NCBI RefSeq assembly: GCF_901709675.1
Contig: NC_051091.1
Span: 6,108,967-6,172,966 of the forward strand
Direction: 5' to 3'
DNA length: 64,000 bases
From: Syngnathus acus
Lineage: Eukaryota > Chordata > Actinopteri > Syngnathiformes > Syngnathidae
Shown here piece by piece: positions 1 to 12,528 of this stretch (positions are counted from its first letter, which is position 1; each line of letters starts with the position of its first letter). A program made the translations under genes and the position numbers. Below the pieces are notes generated by a model, which worked only from the letters and a program-made list of their open reading frames with translations, was not told where the DNA came from and did no database searches.

Positions 1-1674
1 ACATTTTATAGAGTTGTATATAGTTGTAAATTCCATCACAGTGGCTTATGGGCCATTGCAGGCTTTTTTTTTTTCTTTTTCCTCTGCAGCTCTCATTCTA
101 TTCTCATCTGTCCTCCACCATAATTTCCTATCGAATTCCCGCCTCAGTTACAACATACTGTATCATATGCCTCAAAGCAAATGCTACCGTGCAGGGAGCA
201 ACATCCATATTACTTTTTGCGTTCTGTGTGTCAAGTCGTTAATGGACGGTGAGTGGAAGTGAAAAGCGGGAGCATTTTCATCTCCCCTTCCTCTGTCTCT
301 TTTACACTCGGCAAGGAAGCAAATGTAAATTGGCTATGAAAGGAGAGGTGGAAAACAATTATGGGAGCGACGCGCCTGAGAGAAATGAGTCTATTGCTTG
401 ACCTGTAATGAAGTGGAAAGTTGACAAGACGGCTTTGTGCGACTCGCAGATTTGAATGCAAGGAAATGACTCGTCTGTACTGTCAAGCAACAGGGAAAGA
501 TTGCCAATTATAAGTGCTGGCCTTCTAATGCAGCCGACCAGGCATACTGATGGCCAAGGATGGACATGAATATTCAGCATGTATGAATATTGATGCTAAC
601 ATTTTATCAGAGTGGCACCAATGAGACCATAACAAACTATTGGTGATTGATTAAACATGAGAAATGAGCATTCATTATACAAAATATATCCCGGGAATTA
701 TTAATCGTAATATATTGTGTGCATCGGTGAAATTCATTTACTTAACATTTAAGATTTTTTTTTCACATTGCACGGCATGTGAACTATAATATTTCTGTTT
801 TCTTTTTCGCTGAGTGATACATATCTAAAAACTGAAGTTATTGTTGACGCCGTATTTTCCAGAGTAGGATGGAACTTGTAAAGTATTAGTCGCTTGTTAA
901 CAGAGCGACTGAATATCCGTCAGCCATGCACAGATGCTGCCACTGCTGCTCATGGGATGAGGTGCTTGCCAAATTCAACATGAGGTCCCGTTTATATGCC
1001 AAATTCCTTTTCCATGGAGCTCAAACTCAAGTTTAATGAATGAAATTAAGTTTCAGTTCCTAAGGATGTGAAGCTGAAAAGAGATGTCCGTGACAGCGTT
1101 ACATTCAAACAGTGACCACTATGTACCATGATGTTGATTTCGCATGCAGTGGGCGCTTTTCACGCTTGACGGAACGGCTTTTTCAGCATGATCGGAATGG
1201 CCCGACGTTGTGAGGGACACGAGAGTCCTCGCTGTTTGTACACCTCATCGCGTGTCCTCGGAAAAGTTGCACGACAAGATGAAAGCCTTGTTGTTTTCCC
1301 GCCATAATGTGCTTACCTCTGCACAAGCGTTTGTTCAGCTGGAAGTCGTGTGCCTACTGCAGTATATCCTGCCTCTGTCCGTCTGTGTGAGTGAGTGACT
1401 GACAAGAGGCCCCCGGCCGATGAAAGCATGACAACTGCTCACCCTTCCAGTGTCATTCAGCATAGCAGAGGAGCCATTAACTTTTGAAGCCAGGCCTGGC
1501 GAACAGCAAGCCCCATGCTGTTTAGCCTCCCTTCAAAAGGCTGTGACGGGCAGGAGTCGAGGCACCCCTCCCATTTTTGGGGGGGTGGATGACTCACCGC
1601 GTCGCCGTCCCACACCGTTGGCACGCCGCTGTGTGTGCGTCCGTGTTGGAAAGTGAGGTCGACAGAACGCACCT

Positions 1675-2215
1675 TGATTGACAAGTCTCATCAGGGACAA
1701 CTTAATGGCGCCACCATCAACCAATTAGAAGTCATCAAGGTCCCCAATTGAAAGGGGTTTATAAATAATGTATCGCCAGAGTAATACCACATAATCTGGA
1801 TATCAGAAAGTCAAAGGTGGATGCATTATTAATGGGGCCAAATTGGACTTTAATAACTGTTCCAGCGAGTCCCACACCGCAGCAGAATTAACTTATGTTA
1901 ATATGCCTTTATTATTAATGGCCAGCCTTTTTCTAAAATGTTAACTGACTGGGTTGCTCCAGAGGCAGTTGCCAAGATTGACGAGCCTCGCATCCGGGTG
2001 GAAGAGGCCGGGCGGGGCGGCGGCGATGGGTGAGGGGGGGTTGCTTATTTATTTATTCACCTACCTGTAGCATGTCAGCCCACATCATTGTGTCAATAAT
2101 TCCCTGGTAAAGCCATTAGGCGTGATCACAGAGGCCCAATTAGCTCTCCAATGTGCAAGATGACAATCGTATATCATTAGCTCCGTAATGGCATGCGGGA
2201 GCAAAGCCTCTTTTA
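1675..2215. promoter_or_regulatory. Candidate conserved noncoding island (enhancer-like)
   Basis: This half-kilobase is complex, non-repetitive and unusually dense in homeodomain-type cores (TAAT, ATTA, AATTAG, TTATTAATGG) mixed with GC-rich segments. It contains no open frame of note. That texture is typical of vertebrate developmental enhancers around neuronal RNA-binding protein genes. The call rests only on composition and motif density, because no alignment was possible; an ordinary AT-rich spacer is the alternative. Confidence 0.3.
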
Positions 2216-4083
2216 AAAACAAACAACAAGGCTATTACTGGGAATATATGCTGTCGTCAACATTGTTACCTCAACCATTCTGACTTGTGCTCCGATGCGC
2301 TTTTTATGCGCGTCAAGTGTAATGGGACATTAGAGCCAATGTTCCAATGAACTGCTTTGGGTTATTCACAATGAATGCGTCTTCATTTCGACATATTTGT
2401 GACGCTCGAGTGTCTCCTCGCCATCACCAAATTTACACAGATGATGTTAAGGGTTACACAAATGTTGCTGTTTAGACCGAGACTTGGATGTGTTTGGAAA
2501 GTGGGGAAGGAGCAGTTAATGTCAAGAAGACTGCTATGTCACCCTGATTTATATTCACTCATCCCACAGCTCAGTGGCGGCTCACGCTGAGCCTCTGAGA
2601 CAATTTGGTGGGCGCATCTCTGAGGGTAGCCGATAGACTAGCTAATATGTTCTCTTATGGTATTTGCATAATGTCCATGGTGCATCGCCAGAGAGCTGTT
2701 CTGCTCCAGTTCTCCTTGTAATATATCTGGCAGCGGTTCTAAAATGCAGATGTCGCTGGCACTGGCTCACAAATCTGACGGTGAGGATCCATCTGGAATA
2801 TCAAAGGAAAAATAGTTTGCAAGTCGTTTCTTTTGTTTACCAACTTGCCTTTCAACTTTGGTTGCTATTTCATGTGGAGTGCAAGTATGCTTGGAGAAAC
2901 TTTTGGACATTTTTCTTCCAAGATCTTGCCTTTGTTTTCCTTTGGAAGCTGTGTGTTTTTTTGTTTTTTTATAAATTTCCTTGGAGTCATTTGAGAATAT
3001 TATTGGCTGATGATATACCAAAAGAGAAATATACTACAAATCTTGTATTCTGTTTCGCTGCGTGTTTTCCTCTCGTTTTGCTCGGTGCAAAAATCTGGCT
3101 CGATAATGTTTTCCAGGGTGCTAAACTTCATCTACGAAATAATTGAAGTAGCTCTCCGTCTCCTCCTCTGTCACTCCCTCTTCATTAGTCATCTTGCCTC
3201 GATGCTCAGTTGACTTTGTGCGTGCTGTCAGTTGAAGCGTCTAATCGTCTGAAGTGGATGTTTTCTGCCTCAGTAACAGAAATTTGCAGGCCTGTGAGGA
3301 AACAGCCGTGGAATTAAAGGCGCTGTCGAGATTATGGGTGACAAGGCTCGTGTAAGATAATGTGTTTTCCCACTTTCTGACATCCAGTCAATATATTGAC
3401 AGTGTTTGTCACTACAGCGCTGCTTTGGTGCCATCCAAGCCAGGTGACCTGTCACGCTTCGATTGACTGTCACAGTGGATTTGGACGGGGTGAAAATCCC
3501 TAAGCCTGAAAGAAGAATACCAACGGTCAGCTTCTTAGCTGTTGCAAGCACTTTAAAATGTTCCTTTAAACCTGTCGGATGCTCTCAGATAAAATAGGCG
3601 CCTGGAAACTTGAATTACAGCTATAGCTGAGCCTAAAAAAAAAAGATCTATAAAAATATGCATTCTAAGAAGGAGGTTGTCAAATGAGTTTAAATTCTTC
3701 ATTTATCGTAGTTTTTTTTTTTTTTTTTACCAGCACATCCTCAATCTTGAGATACAGGAGCAGTGTCAGCAATGTCACTGCAGGAGAAAGGTTATCCTAG
3801 GCACGAGGATCTGTGTATAGAGTCAATCAGAGCTGTACAAACCCTTGATGCCATTGACATTTACTGGGGGCCCATTTCCAATTAATCTTCAAGGGCCTCC
3901 ACCTCTTGACGCCTGATTACGACCCCCACCCTCCCCCCTTGACAAACTGGCTAATTTGTTTTGGGGCATGTGTCTGGCTGAGGAAGCGCTCCTTCAGTGC
4001 TGTGACATTAAGACATTGTGGGAAAGGATTTCAATAAAAAGGCAGCCATTCTGTAGCCTTCAACAATTGAAATACAATTAGCG

Positions 4084-4085
<2 letters not shown>

Positions 4086-4144
<59 letters not shown>
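4086..4144 (+). repeat. (ATT)n microsatellite
   Basis: About twenty perfect tandem ATT units run uninterrupted. The tract directly abuts a 14-bp motif (4148-4161) that recurs 84 bp further on at 4232-4245, so it may mark the edge of a repeat insertion. Confidence 0.97.
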
Positions 4145-4147
4145 GAG

Positions 4148-4245
4148 ATGCAAAACCAGCCTCCAGAGTTTTTTTTCACAAATCACAATGCATGCACTAA
4201 ATTACTATATTTCTATGTTCTCCTCCCAAAAATGCAAAACCAGCC
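4148..4245 (+). repeat. Pair of 14-bp direct repeats beside a microsatellite
   Basis: The 14-mer ATGCAAAACCAGCC occurs at 4148-4161 and again at 4232-4245. A looser relative with AAACAGCC followed by a Cys-free AT-rich stretch is seen near 4815. The pattern suggests an internally repetitive, degraded dispersed element spanning roughly 4145-5065, but no family can be named. Confidence 0.4.
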
Positions 4246-6470
4246 ACAGCAATTTTGCCAGTTGGGCGGATGCAATTTTGGTCAAACCTGGAGTGCATTG
4301 CTTCCCCCCTCCGATTTCTATTCAGTTTTTTTTTTCCCCCTCCTGTCTCGCTACCTCAGTCTCGCAATTGAAGCGAAATCACAAGAGTGGGACATGTTAT
4401 TCCCAAACTGTCCCCTGGACCAGTTTGATAACGCCATTGCCACGCCGTCCCACCCTTCCATCTTTTCTCCAGCCACCTCCCTTTACTCCGCCCCTCTGCC
4501 CCAGGCCGGTGTGCGCTTGCAGACCATAGCCCACAGTGAAGCCACCCTGGAATCTTATCTTCTATGCAGGCTCTGTGCTGCTGTCTGCCTGTCCACTACC
4601 GCTGTGCAAACCTTTCTGTATTTATGTCTGTGTGTAAGATGTGTTTGCAATTGTACTTATCAATCTTCTAACCAGTTACAGCACATTGTGCTTTCTGAAT
4701 TTTCCAACTTTTTGTTTCTGACATTTCAAAATATTGGAGATAGTAACCGCGATTCTAATGTTACTTGCATTCCGTCATCATTATTGTCTTTCAAATGCAA
4801 TACTTAAACACGTAAAAACAGCCATCGCAATTAGTCGCAAGTTTCATAAATCACATGACATGTGCTCAATTGGTTTATTTGCATACAGTCCTTGCAGAAC
4901 ACGCCAAATTTGCATATTTGGCAAACACAACTCTGGCTACGCCCACTAAGTCCATCAGCTTCCACTATTTGCATGTTCAGTCATTCTCATGAGCAATTCA
5001 AGTATATCAATTTCAAAACCATATATGGCAAATACTGACAAATACTCTCATTTTGCAAGACACCGCTACATCGTTCATTATTCAGACATCAAATACAACA
5101 AAAGACGTTGATCACCTTGAGACAAACAAAACGCCTAAAAGCGTCTCAACACTTGATGTGCGTAATGATCAACATCTCCTCCGACACGCCATTTAAATCT
5201 CCCACCATTGACACCTTTGATGTTGCTGCCGGCGTTGTTGATTTTCGAGGACACACGTCCCTGCACACCGAGATGCGTACACTTTGCATGTCTCTCCAAG
5301 TGGCTGCAATGACTATTGACGTTTGGGTTTGGATTAGAAAAATGATGTCAGGGAGGTGGACATAAAACAGGCCAGTTACCCGGGCGGCCAGCCGGCCATG
5401 CCGCGACGAGATGATATTTGTTCCCGTTTGTTGTGATTGTATTAATGTGGAGCACCGACAGTAAATCATCAATTTGGCAACAGAGCAGTTCTTCTGTAGT
5501 GATTTAGAAGCTTTTGTTTTCCGTCTCTGAGTGTTAAATTTGAAGATGCATTCATCATCATCTATTTCCTGTGTGTGTGCGGGATCACATAGGATGAGGA
5601 CAGACAGGATTACCTTGTCCTTGTCTCATTTTTTCTGTTTACCTCCGCGATGAAGGTCAGTCACTTCATTTCTAAATAAAAGACGGAGATCCCTAATATC
5701 TGCGCTCGCCTAGTTTCACTTCATTTAGCAACGATGATTGAGATTAATATAAATACATCCACGCATTCCATGTGACAGCTTTTCACTTAGCTAATGATGT
5801 TTTGTTGACGACTGCATTAGCTTGCCTAATTTTACTTTCGTTTGAAATATTCAAGCAAACGCAATGTTAATTTTCAACGGCTAATGAGCTCGGTCGGGGC
5901 ATGTTGGTTAAATGATTCTTGTGACATGAGAAGGTGACATTAAGAGCCTCATTCTACAGTTGGTTCAGGTAAAAAAATTAAGAAAGTCCATCACCAAGTC
6001 AGTTCCACAGTTAAGATATTTTTATAACAGATATGAATTGTGGTCATGATGGCATGGTCAATTTACCATCAGCATATTTCCATCTTCACAAAGCAAGATT
6101 TATGAGTTGAATTTCCACATGTATCTGCGAGAAATGGACCTCTTTTTTTTCCGACGTGATATAAATGAATGGAAACAGAAGCATCAATTCCAGCACACGC
6201 TTCCGAGACATCTGTTCCCTGCAGGCTTTGTGTCAGAGCCTCACTTGCAGGCAGGTGTATTGCCTTTGTATTTGAGATGGGGGAGCCAAGTAGTGCAGTG
6301 TCGAGGAGATCGATGCACCCTGGGAAGTGTTGTCTCTGCTTCTGCATGACATGAGCTTCTACCATAAAGGGAGAGGTCGCCTGGCTAGAGTGGCCTGACA
6401 CCTGTGTCCATTTGTGTGCAGCCGTGCGCGGACATGCACATGTATGCCTAGTAGTGGTCCTCATCTTCAC

Positions 6471-6525
6471 AATCTGGACATTTTTATATATATATATATA
6501 TATAGGTGTCACAAATGTCCAGATT
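6471..6525. repeat. Perfect 13-bp inverted repeat around an AT loop
   Basis: AATCTGGACATTT at 6471-6483 is followed, after a 29-nt spacer that includes a TA dinucleotide run, by its exact reverse complement at 6513-6525. It could fold into a hairpin as DNA or RNA. The spacer and the adjoining sequence suggest the end of a small DNA transposon or a TA-repeat expansion. Confidence 0.75.
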
Positions 6526-6530
6526 TTATA

Positions 6531-6860
6531 TATACAGGCTCCGGCAAAATGATCTGACACATTTGTAGGTTTGATAAAATGCAAATAAATTAAAGAAAAC
6601 AAAAAGGTTTTTATTTTCGTTTCAATTCTGATCCACTGGTTCTGAAGTTAGTAACCCATAACAAGATCGTGTTTCGAGCAGGTACGGGATCATGTCGACC
6701 AAGTCTGAAGCGCAAACTGAACGCTCGTTGTGTTGCAGTTACAAATTCATTCTTGATAAACGTTTCCACAATGAAAGCGCGATGCTCATGTTAGCAACTG
6801 AAACGAAACCATTTTTATTTCTACTACAGAATAATTTGCATCCATTTTGACTTTATTGAA
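6531..6860. mobile_element. Possible degraded DNA transposon relic
   Basis: The segment begins with an ACAGGCTCCGGC-type tip and is AT-rich. Similar TTTCGTTTCA-type sequence appears near 6616-6625 and, in inverted form, near 6800-6810, giving weak subterminal inverted symmetry. A short open fragment begins at the ATG near 6693. No transposase motif survives. Weak call; plain AT-rich sequence is the alternative. Confidence 0.25.
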
Positions 6861-9123
6861 AAGTCCACTTTAATGTGAGAATCATTTGGCTCCAGATTCA
6901 CATTCGTCTTGTAAATGAATGAGTTAGAAAGGAGGAGAGAGAAGGCAATAGTGAAGTCAGCTCCTTATGTGTCTTTCCCTTTGGGCTTACTATATCCAGA
7001 TTAAAGGAGAGTTCACAGATAGGCGACAGGATCCAGCACCCTATCCAATCAAGTGGTTCCCTGAAGGCAACCATGTGGTGCACACATATGTGGTCACAAC
7101 CACACAGCATAACACCCCTCCCCCAATGTCCTCCAGGAGTCCTCCAGAAGAATCTTGAGAAGTTATGAGCAAGCGTGCAGCATCTTGAAGGAACGATAAT
7201 GTATTAGAAGACAAACTGTAGCAAAAAAAAAGTATTTTATGAGTGCTACATGAGCACAAGTAGGAAAACAAAGGGAGGAGAGAAAGCAGCCGAATGGCTT
7301 TTGAACGCTCACGCTTGTCAGTGATTCCCCTTCCTTCTGCTCAAATGCTTTTATGAAATGCTATTTGTAACACTGCTTACTTCTTTTTATGTGACAATGC
7401 ATCGGTGCTTTATTAGCAGAAAATATGTGGATGTGTGTTTGTGAAATGTTCTGGGTGGCTTAAGAAATGTCGCATAGTCTCTGGAAGGCAACAGGCACAT
7501 CTATCAATTTCAGAACAATTTTTTTCTCAACTCCATCAAAGAAAAGTGCACATTGAAGCACTGCGTCCGTTTGTTACATTTCATGACACCCTCACAGAGT
7601 GACACTGGGTCCCGGACAAGCAAATAACATAGTGGCACTTCCCATCAGCCATCACATTTGATCGGCGTGTGAATGAATCACACCGGGCGGCCATTTCCCT
7701 CTCATCTACCTTCTTGCCGGCGACGGATGCAGAACCAAGCCGCGGCCCACAAAGGGGTGACAGTGAAGGGAAAGTGAAAAGGCTATAATAAATGCTACGA
7801 GGGGAGGTACAAGAAAGAGGGTGCGGTGTTTGAAAACACTAACCTTTTTCAGATGCTGATTTGGTATTCATTATTAACGACCTTTTCCGTACCTGAGCTA
7901 AGCTGTAGCCGGGAAGCCCCATTGTGTTCCAGCCTGCCGAAGCTGGGGGAACAGGCGCTGCAGCCTTGTTCAGACTTGTTGCCTGATGGATTTCTTCACT
8001 CTGGATGTGTCTTTTTCAAACACGCAGTTTAATTTGTCCTGCTGAGTCCACATGCTGAGTAAAGAATAGTAGGAACATATGTGGCCACGGAGTTAAAGTT
8101 CAGAGAAGCACGCTGGAAACAAATTTGGGGTCAGACTGGAAAGATTGGTGTTGTGGTATTTACATTGTCTGTCGCTACCTGGCAGGGAGGAAGACTGGCA
8201 GACTGGCCCACATAGAACCCAGCCCTTCCTCTTCCTCTCACTCATCTTGCATTCAACTCTGTCCCGATTTCATCAGGAAGGCATTCTCATGCTAATCGAA
8301 CTCGAAGAGCAACCATGCATACGTTGCATTTTCACGCGTGTGTTTGTGAGTCGGAACAATCTCGCTAAAATGTGCTCATCCATGCTCACCGTTCTATTCA
8401 CGCCGCTTACACATTGACATCGCCTGAACACAGTGAAAGACATCCTACCAAGAACATTTAAATTTCACTGCCAGTGAACAGATTGTATCATGGGCGGGGC
8501 TAACAATTTATAACTTCTCTTGTCACTTTATCCTGTGATCCCTTAGTATTAATCTGTCATCTTTTACTCTCTTTGATACTCTTTGATTGTTGATTGGTCA
8601 CATTAATAAGTTGTACATTATTTTTTTCCACAGATGAGATGATGAATAATATGAGACCATGGTGGCGGTTGGAGATGAGACTTCTGGCAAGCCAATGCCA
8701 ACAGCATCACAGCAAATGAGGAAAACACAGTGGCACCACAGAGAATCACAGGCAGCGGACTAGTACATGTCATTTCTTGCAGCGTGCCAGCAGAAGGGTT
8801 ACCAGCAAAACCAAAAGGTAGGGGACAAAAAAAATGTTTAAACTCTACGTTCACAACTCCAATATGGCAATGAAACAAAGGCAAATACGTTTGTGAAACA
8901 ATGTTTGCTGCCCATTCACATGAAAGTTGTCCAGGATGGTCTTTCAACATTTCAGACCTCTAAAAGCAGATAGCAGGTGTCATACACAAAATGACTTTAA
9001 ATGATATAAAAGACAACAACAAGTACAAAAAATGGATATCTTGAAAACGATTATGTAAAACTATAGACCACACAAACTGTCATGAATGGCACGCTTCTTC
9101 CATACTCGAGACTTTTACTTTGC

Positions 9124-9141
9124 CCAGGGGCATATCTAGCC
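9124..9141 (+). repeat. Short dispersed-repeat motif, copy 1
   Basis: This 18-bp string differs at three positions from 34353-34370, sharing the pattern CCAGRGGCRTRTCTAGCC. Two related copies suggest decayed members of one dispersed family. The copy here has lost its surroundings. Confidence 0.35.
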
Positions 9142-10104
9142 GAGAACCAGGTGTTGTCACGTTCTCTTGTGAGGCCCCCTTTCCACCCTGGAGCAATTAA
9201 TGGCTCCTTGGAGTGAGACACTCTGGCCTCAAAATGGCTACCTATCTACAATGGAGGTGTCACATCACCTTGACAACCAGGTCAAGGCCTCAGAGTATCA
9301 TCAGTGTGTGCCAACAAAGCCCGGAGTCAGAGGTCAACTCACCTTGTGATCTCTCTGTAGAATTGATCTGTTGTAGTGGAAATGGGTTTTTTGAGCTGCA
9401 TGATTTAGACAGCAGCCGGACACTTTTTTTTTTCCCCTTGTCAGACCAGTGTGAGAGGCCGCATGGCTCATGACATAAAAGGCACAAGGAACAAAGTGCA
9501 GCCTAATTAAGGCAATTAGCTGTCTTCCTTCCTATTTGTGTACATGTGTCTCTTTCAGACACACGTTTGTTTATAAGACTTGCTGTCTGGGCAACGTTGT
9601 ACAGAAGCTTGTGTTTGTCAAGAGGCCCGTGTTTTGGGGCCAGAGAGTCGATGAAGGAGAGGAGCTGTCAGCACAGCTGATCTGTACAGCCGGTGCTCGG
9701 CACAAGCGCAGACGCCCACCCATGTCAAATGTCAGCGCACTAATCGCTTTCCAATGCAGCCCTGCTGTAACCGCAGGGGCCAGAGACAGACACAGCTCAT
9801 TGCTTCCTTCCGTACGTTTCCCAGGAAAGTCTGCCAACTAAAACCTACAAGCTCACCTTAAATAAGCTCCTTAACATTCATTCATCTTCCGAATCGCTTT
9901 GAAACATAGTTTTACTGCTATCATTTCCTGGGATTGTGTACCTAAAAAGTGGTCATTCAGTGTGTCGAGATTTTGCTCACAATTTTATGTTAGATAGCTG
10001 TCCTGCTGGTCTATTGAAAGTGTCAAATTGGCTGTATGTATTCAGCTAGACCTTGTTTACACAATGTCATTATCGCCAGAAAAACATTGCTAGGCTAAAT
10101 TCAG

Positions 10105-10280
10105 AACCCCGGACAGAGGGAAAAGCACACAATTTAGTTTCAGCACCATGGACAGTGTATTTTTTTCGGGGACTGCGGACAGAGGAATTCATATGCGTCT
10201 TATTTCATTACCATGGACAGAGGAGCAGACTCTCTTTATTCTCGCACCACAGAGAGAATACTCGAGTGCCATGGACAGAG
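10105..10280 (+). repeat. Cluster of GGACAG-core motifs (diverged minisatellite?)
   Basis: The core GGACAG, mostly inside CCATGGACAGAG, recurs near 10111, 10150, 10177, 10215 and 10273, with a decayed version near 10247. Spacing is about 22 to 39 bp. The sequence between cores does not align well by eye, so this is either a heavily diverged tandem repeat or a clustered binding site. Confidence 0.5.
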
Positions 10281-10795
10281 ATATCCACTAGCCAGTTCTA
10301 GCCAAAGCCAAATTCTTTACCTCATCCCGCTTATTCACAGCTTAACACTCCTTAGGTATCAAAATTAACGCTGTTATGTGTGGTTCTATGTGATAGGCTA
10401 ATTATGTCATGTGAAATTAAGATTTTCAAATTAGTTCTGTGACCAAATACTCCTGATATGATTAAAAAAAAAGACGTTAAAAGACACGTTCCCCTATTAC
10501 GCCGCATTGTGGGTAAAATATTGCCAATGGTACGTCAGGCTTGAGTGCAAGCCAGTCGGCGGTCCATGGTGGATGGCTCGAGGCCCTGAGGGAAAGCTTG
10601 GAGAGCAGAGCACGGTGTCATGCCAAAGAAAGCAAAGTTCCCCCCGCCCCACTGGGGCCCGGTCATGCCGTGAAAACGAGATGACATTACCGGGCCATTT
10701 AGCTGGCGGAAGAGCAGAAAGAAATAGGTGAGAGAGGCACCTAGTGTGTCGCTTTTGTTATATAATGCTTGGCTAATGTGTCAGTAGAGAGGTGC

Positions 10796-10818
10796 GGGGG
10801 GGGGGGGGGGGGGGGGGG
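10796..10818 (+). repeat. Poly-G tract (23 G)
   Basis: An uninterrupted run of 23 G residues. Such tracts can form G-quadruplex structures and are prone to length errors in assembly. Confidence 0.95.
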
Positions 10819-12113
10819 TCCTCCTGATATAAAGAACGCTACAAAAGTATAGCACGTACTCACTTTGCTCATAATTGGACAATGGATCAATGTGTCTGAA
10901 CTATTTACACTGCACTGTGTACCTTTGCATAAATATATAGGCGACGTATTGCATCTTCATATTGAAATGTGGGCATGCGTGCGTGTGTGTGACGTGCACA
11001 TTTTTCTCAAACATAAAACTGCGCAATGTTCCATTTGGGTGTGTACAGTTTTTCCAAATATGACAAATGTAAACTGCCATGCATTTGTTTGGATTAAAGA
11101 CGTTTTATGTTTTTGTTTTAATATATTGCATTTTATTTGAGCAGAGATAATCATTAACACAACTTACAGGTGATAATAATACAATAATCATATGAGGTAT
11201 ATTTAGGTTCATAGGTTTGACACGGTGATTAAATCCTCACTCTTTTTTTATTTGTTGCTCGAAAAGCATTAGTACCAATACAAAGAAAGAATTTTACAAC
11301 TCAATGAGTAGCTATTGGTCATTTAATGGAGTGTTTTACCGTTTTAGCACCACAATGATTGCCTTAAAAACATGAAAAACAAATCTCATAATTGAAAATG
11401 AATATGCCAGACATTATATTCCGACCCACCCTTATGTGTCCCCTCCTAACGCCACTCGGCGGTGCTCACAGACTTTCCCTTTCTGGGAGCTCACGCATTC
11501 AGTGCACACCGCTTGAGGAAAAACACATTAAACGTACCCATCGACCCGTCCACGTTCATCTTTTATGAACAATGGCACACAAAGAGTGAAGTAATAGCGA
11601 TGATGAACATAAAACGCCTTCTCTGGAGTGTAACGGGTGCGTTTCAGCACCAGGGAGCTGTCCGGTATCCCGACGCAGGCAACTAAAAAGGCTCTGAAAT
11701 GAGATTTAAAAAGCACCATCCACATTGTCTATTTAATTGAAAGTAGCATTATTAATGCAACGTCAGTGAGCACGACGTATTCTGGTGATTGTGTAGTTTT
11801 TCACTTACTGAGCAGGAGCACAAAGGACCGTTTTCCTCTATATTTCTCTATTTATAGACCCTCTCCCCTCAGTGGAATGTACCATTCGATCCTCTCATAA
11901 GAAAAAAGGGGGCGCGGAGAAGCTGCGTTTGACTCGAGCCAACTTTATAGCGAGTTTTGCTTACTGAAACCTCCCCACCACCGCGGCAGAAGTTGAGTCG
12001 GCCATGCTCGTTTAAACCGAGAAGACACCCATAGCGGTTCGAATGCAAAAAATAAAAAGGTGCCAAGAAGCTGGGACGAGGGAACGTGGGTGTAAATAGG
12101 CAGTGAACACGCT

Positions 12114-12228
12114 TAGTCTCTCTCTCGCTCTCCCTCTGTCTTTCAGCCTCCCCTTCCTCTCTCTCTCTCGCTCGCTCTTTCGCTCCCTCACTCACTCTCT
12201 CTCACTCACTCTCTGTTTCCTCTCTTTT
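12114..12228 (+). promoter_or_regulatory. CT/GA-rich promoter-like tract upstream of celf4 exon 1
   Basis: About 110 bp composed almost wholly of TCTC, CTCG, CACT and TTTC units lies 300 to 415 bp upstream of the start codon. CT/GA tracts are common in vertebrate promoters and 5' leaders. A TTTTATTATA string follows immediately at 12225-12234 and could be a weak TATA-like element, though no start site can be assigned. The tract might instead already be part of the 5' UTR. Confidence 0.4.
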
Positions 12229-12528
12229 ATTATATCAATGAACGACTTTCTGAGTAGGACTTAAACACAAGGAATCAAAAGACTCCATCGGGACCAAAAC
12301 GGCATCACGCGTTTCTGCTATGCGACTTGGCCGCGCGCTACATGTGTTTTCACATCCATGTAAATATTGGCTTTGATAGGACGAGAGCCCAATCAGCTCT
12401 GGTGCGGCTTGCTTTCGGACGCGAATTTTGACCAAGACTTGCGCCTTGCCTTTTCATTCGCCACCGCTCATATTGCCATCTGCTGCTGTTGCAAGCCACC
12501 CTCAACTCGCTGGCCGGTCCGAACGACG
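12229..12528 (+). promoter_or_regulatory. celf4: celf4 CpG-rich 5' leader with upstream ORFs
   Basis: The stretch before the start codon becomes CpG-rich, with CGCGCGC near 12332, and leads into GC-rich exon 1. If transcribed, it contains four short upstream ORFs: 12238-12264, 12320-12376, 12342-12431 and the minimal ATG-TAA at 12358-12363. All end before 12529. The celf4 frame is closed upstream by the TAA at 12361, and no in-frame ATG lies between it and 12529, which supports the chosen start. The transcription start is not visible. Confidence 0.55.
12358..12363 (+). promoter_or_regulatory. celf4: Start-stop upstream ORF (ATG TAA)
   Basis: An ATG followed directly by TAA, in the same frame as celf4 and 165 nt before its start. 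Start-stop elements are known to hold initiating ribosomes and damp downstream translation in other genes. Whether this one is inside the mRNA is unproven. Confidence 0.4.

Larger units (their letters stand above)
1..12113. other. Noncoding 5' flank of celf4
   Basis: No exon-like open frame with splice signals, no recognisable protein family and no tRNA or rRNA gene was seen on either strand. The longest open frames here, about 160 aa at 2664-3146 and about 219 aa at 4148-4807, have biased composition and match no family I recognise. The stretch holds the ATT microsatellite, an AT-loop hairpin, a possible transposon relic, a cluster of GGACAG motifs and AT-rich islands that could be enhancers; each is listed separately. 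Distal promoters or untranslated exons of celf4 could lie here but cannot be recognised by eye. Confidence 0.6.

Noticed and set aside
2664-3146. 160-aa open frame, + strand
   Set aside because: Biased Phe/Leu/Trp-rich translation of T-rich DNA, no recognised motif, no splice-compatible context and no codon signature; a chance ORF.
4148-4807. 219-aa open frame, + strand
   Set aside because: Begins at the edge of the ATT microsatellite and contains the duplicated ATGCAAAACCAGCC segment; low-complexity Phe/Leu/Ser composition and no family resemblance.
6069-6602. 177-aa open frame, - strand
   Set aside because: Runs through the TA repeat (translated as YIYIYIYK) and the hairpin; no domain seen.
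12367-12528. N-terminal extension of celf4 by 54 codons
   Set aside because: The extended frame starts at TTG, not ATG, and is closed upstream by TAA at 12361; the ATG at 12529 has a strong Kozak context and matches the family start.
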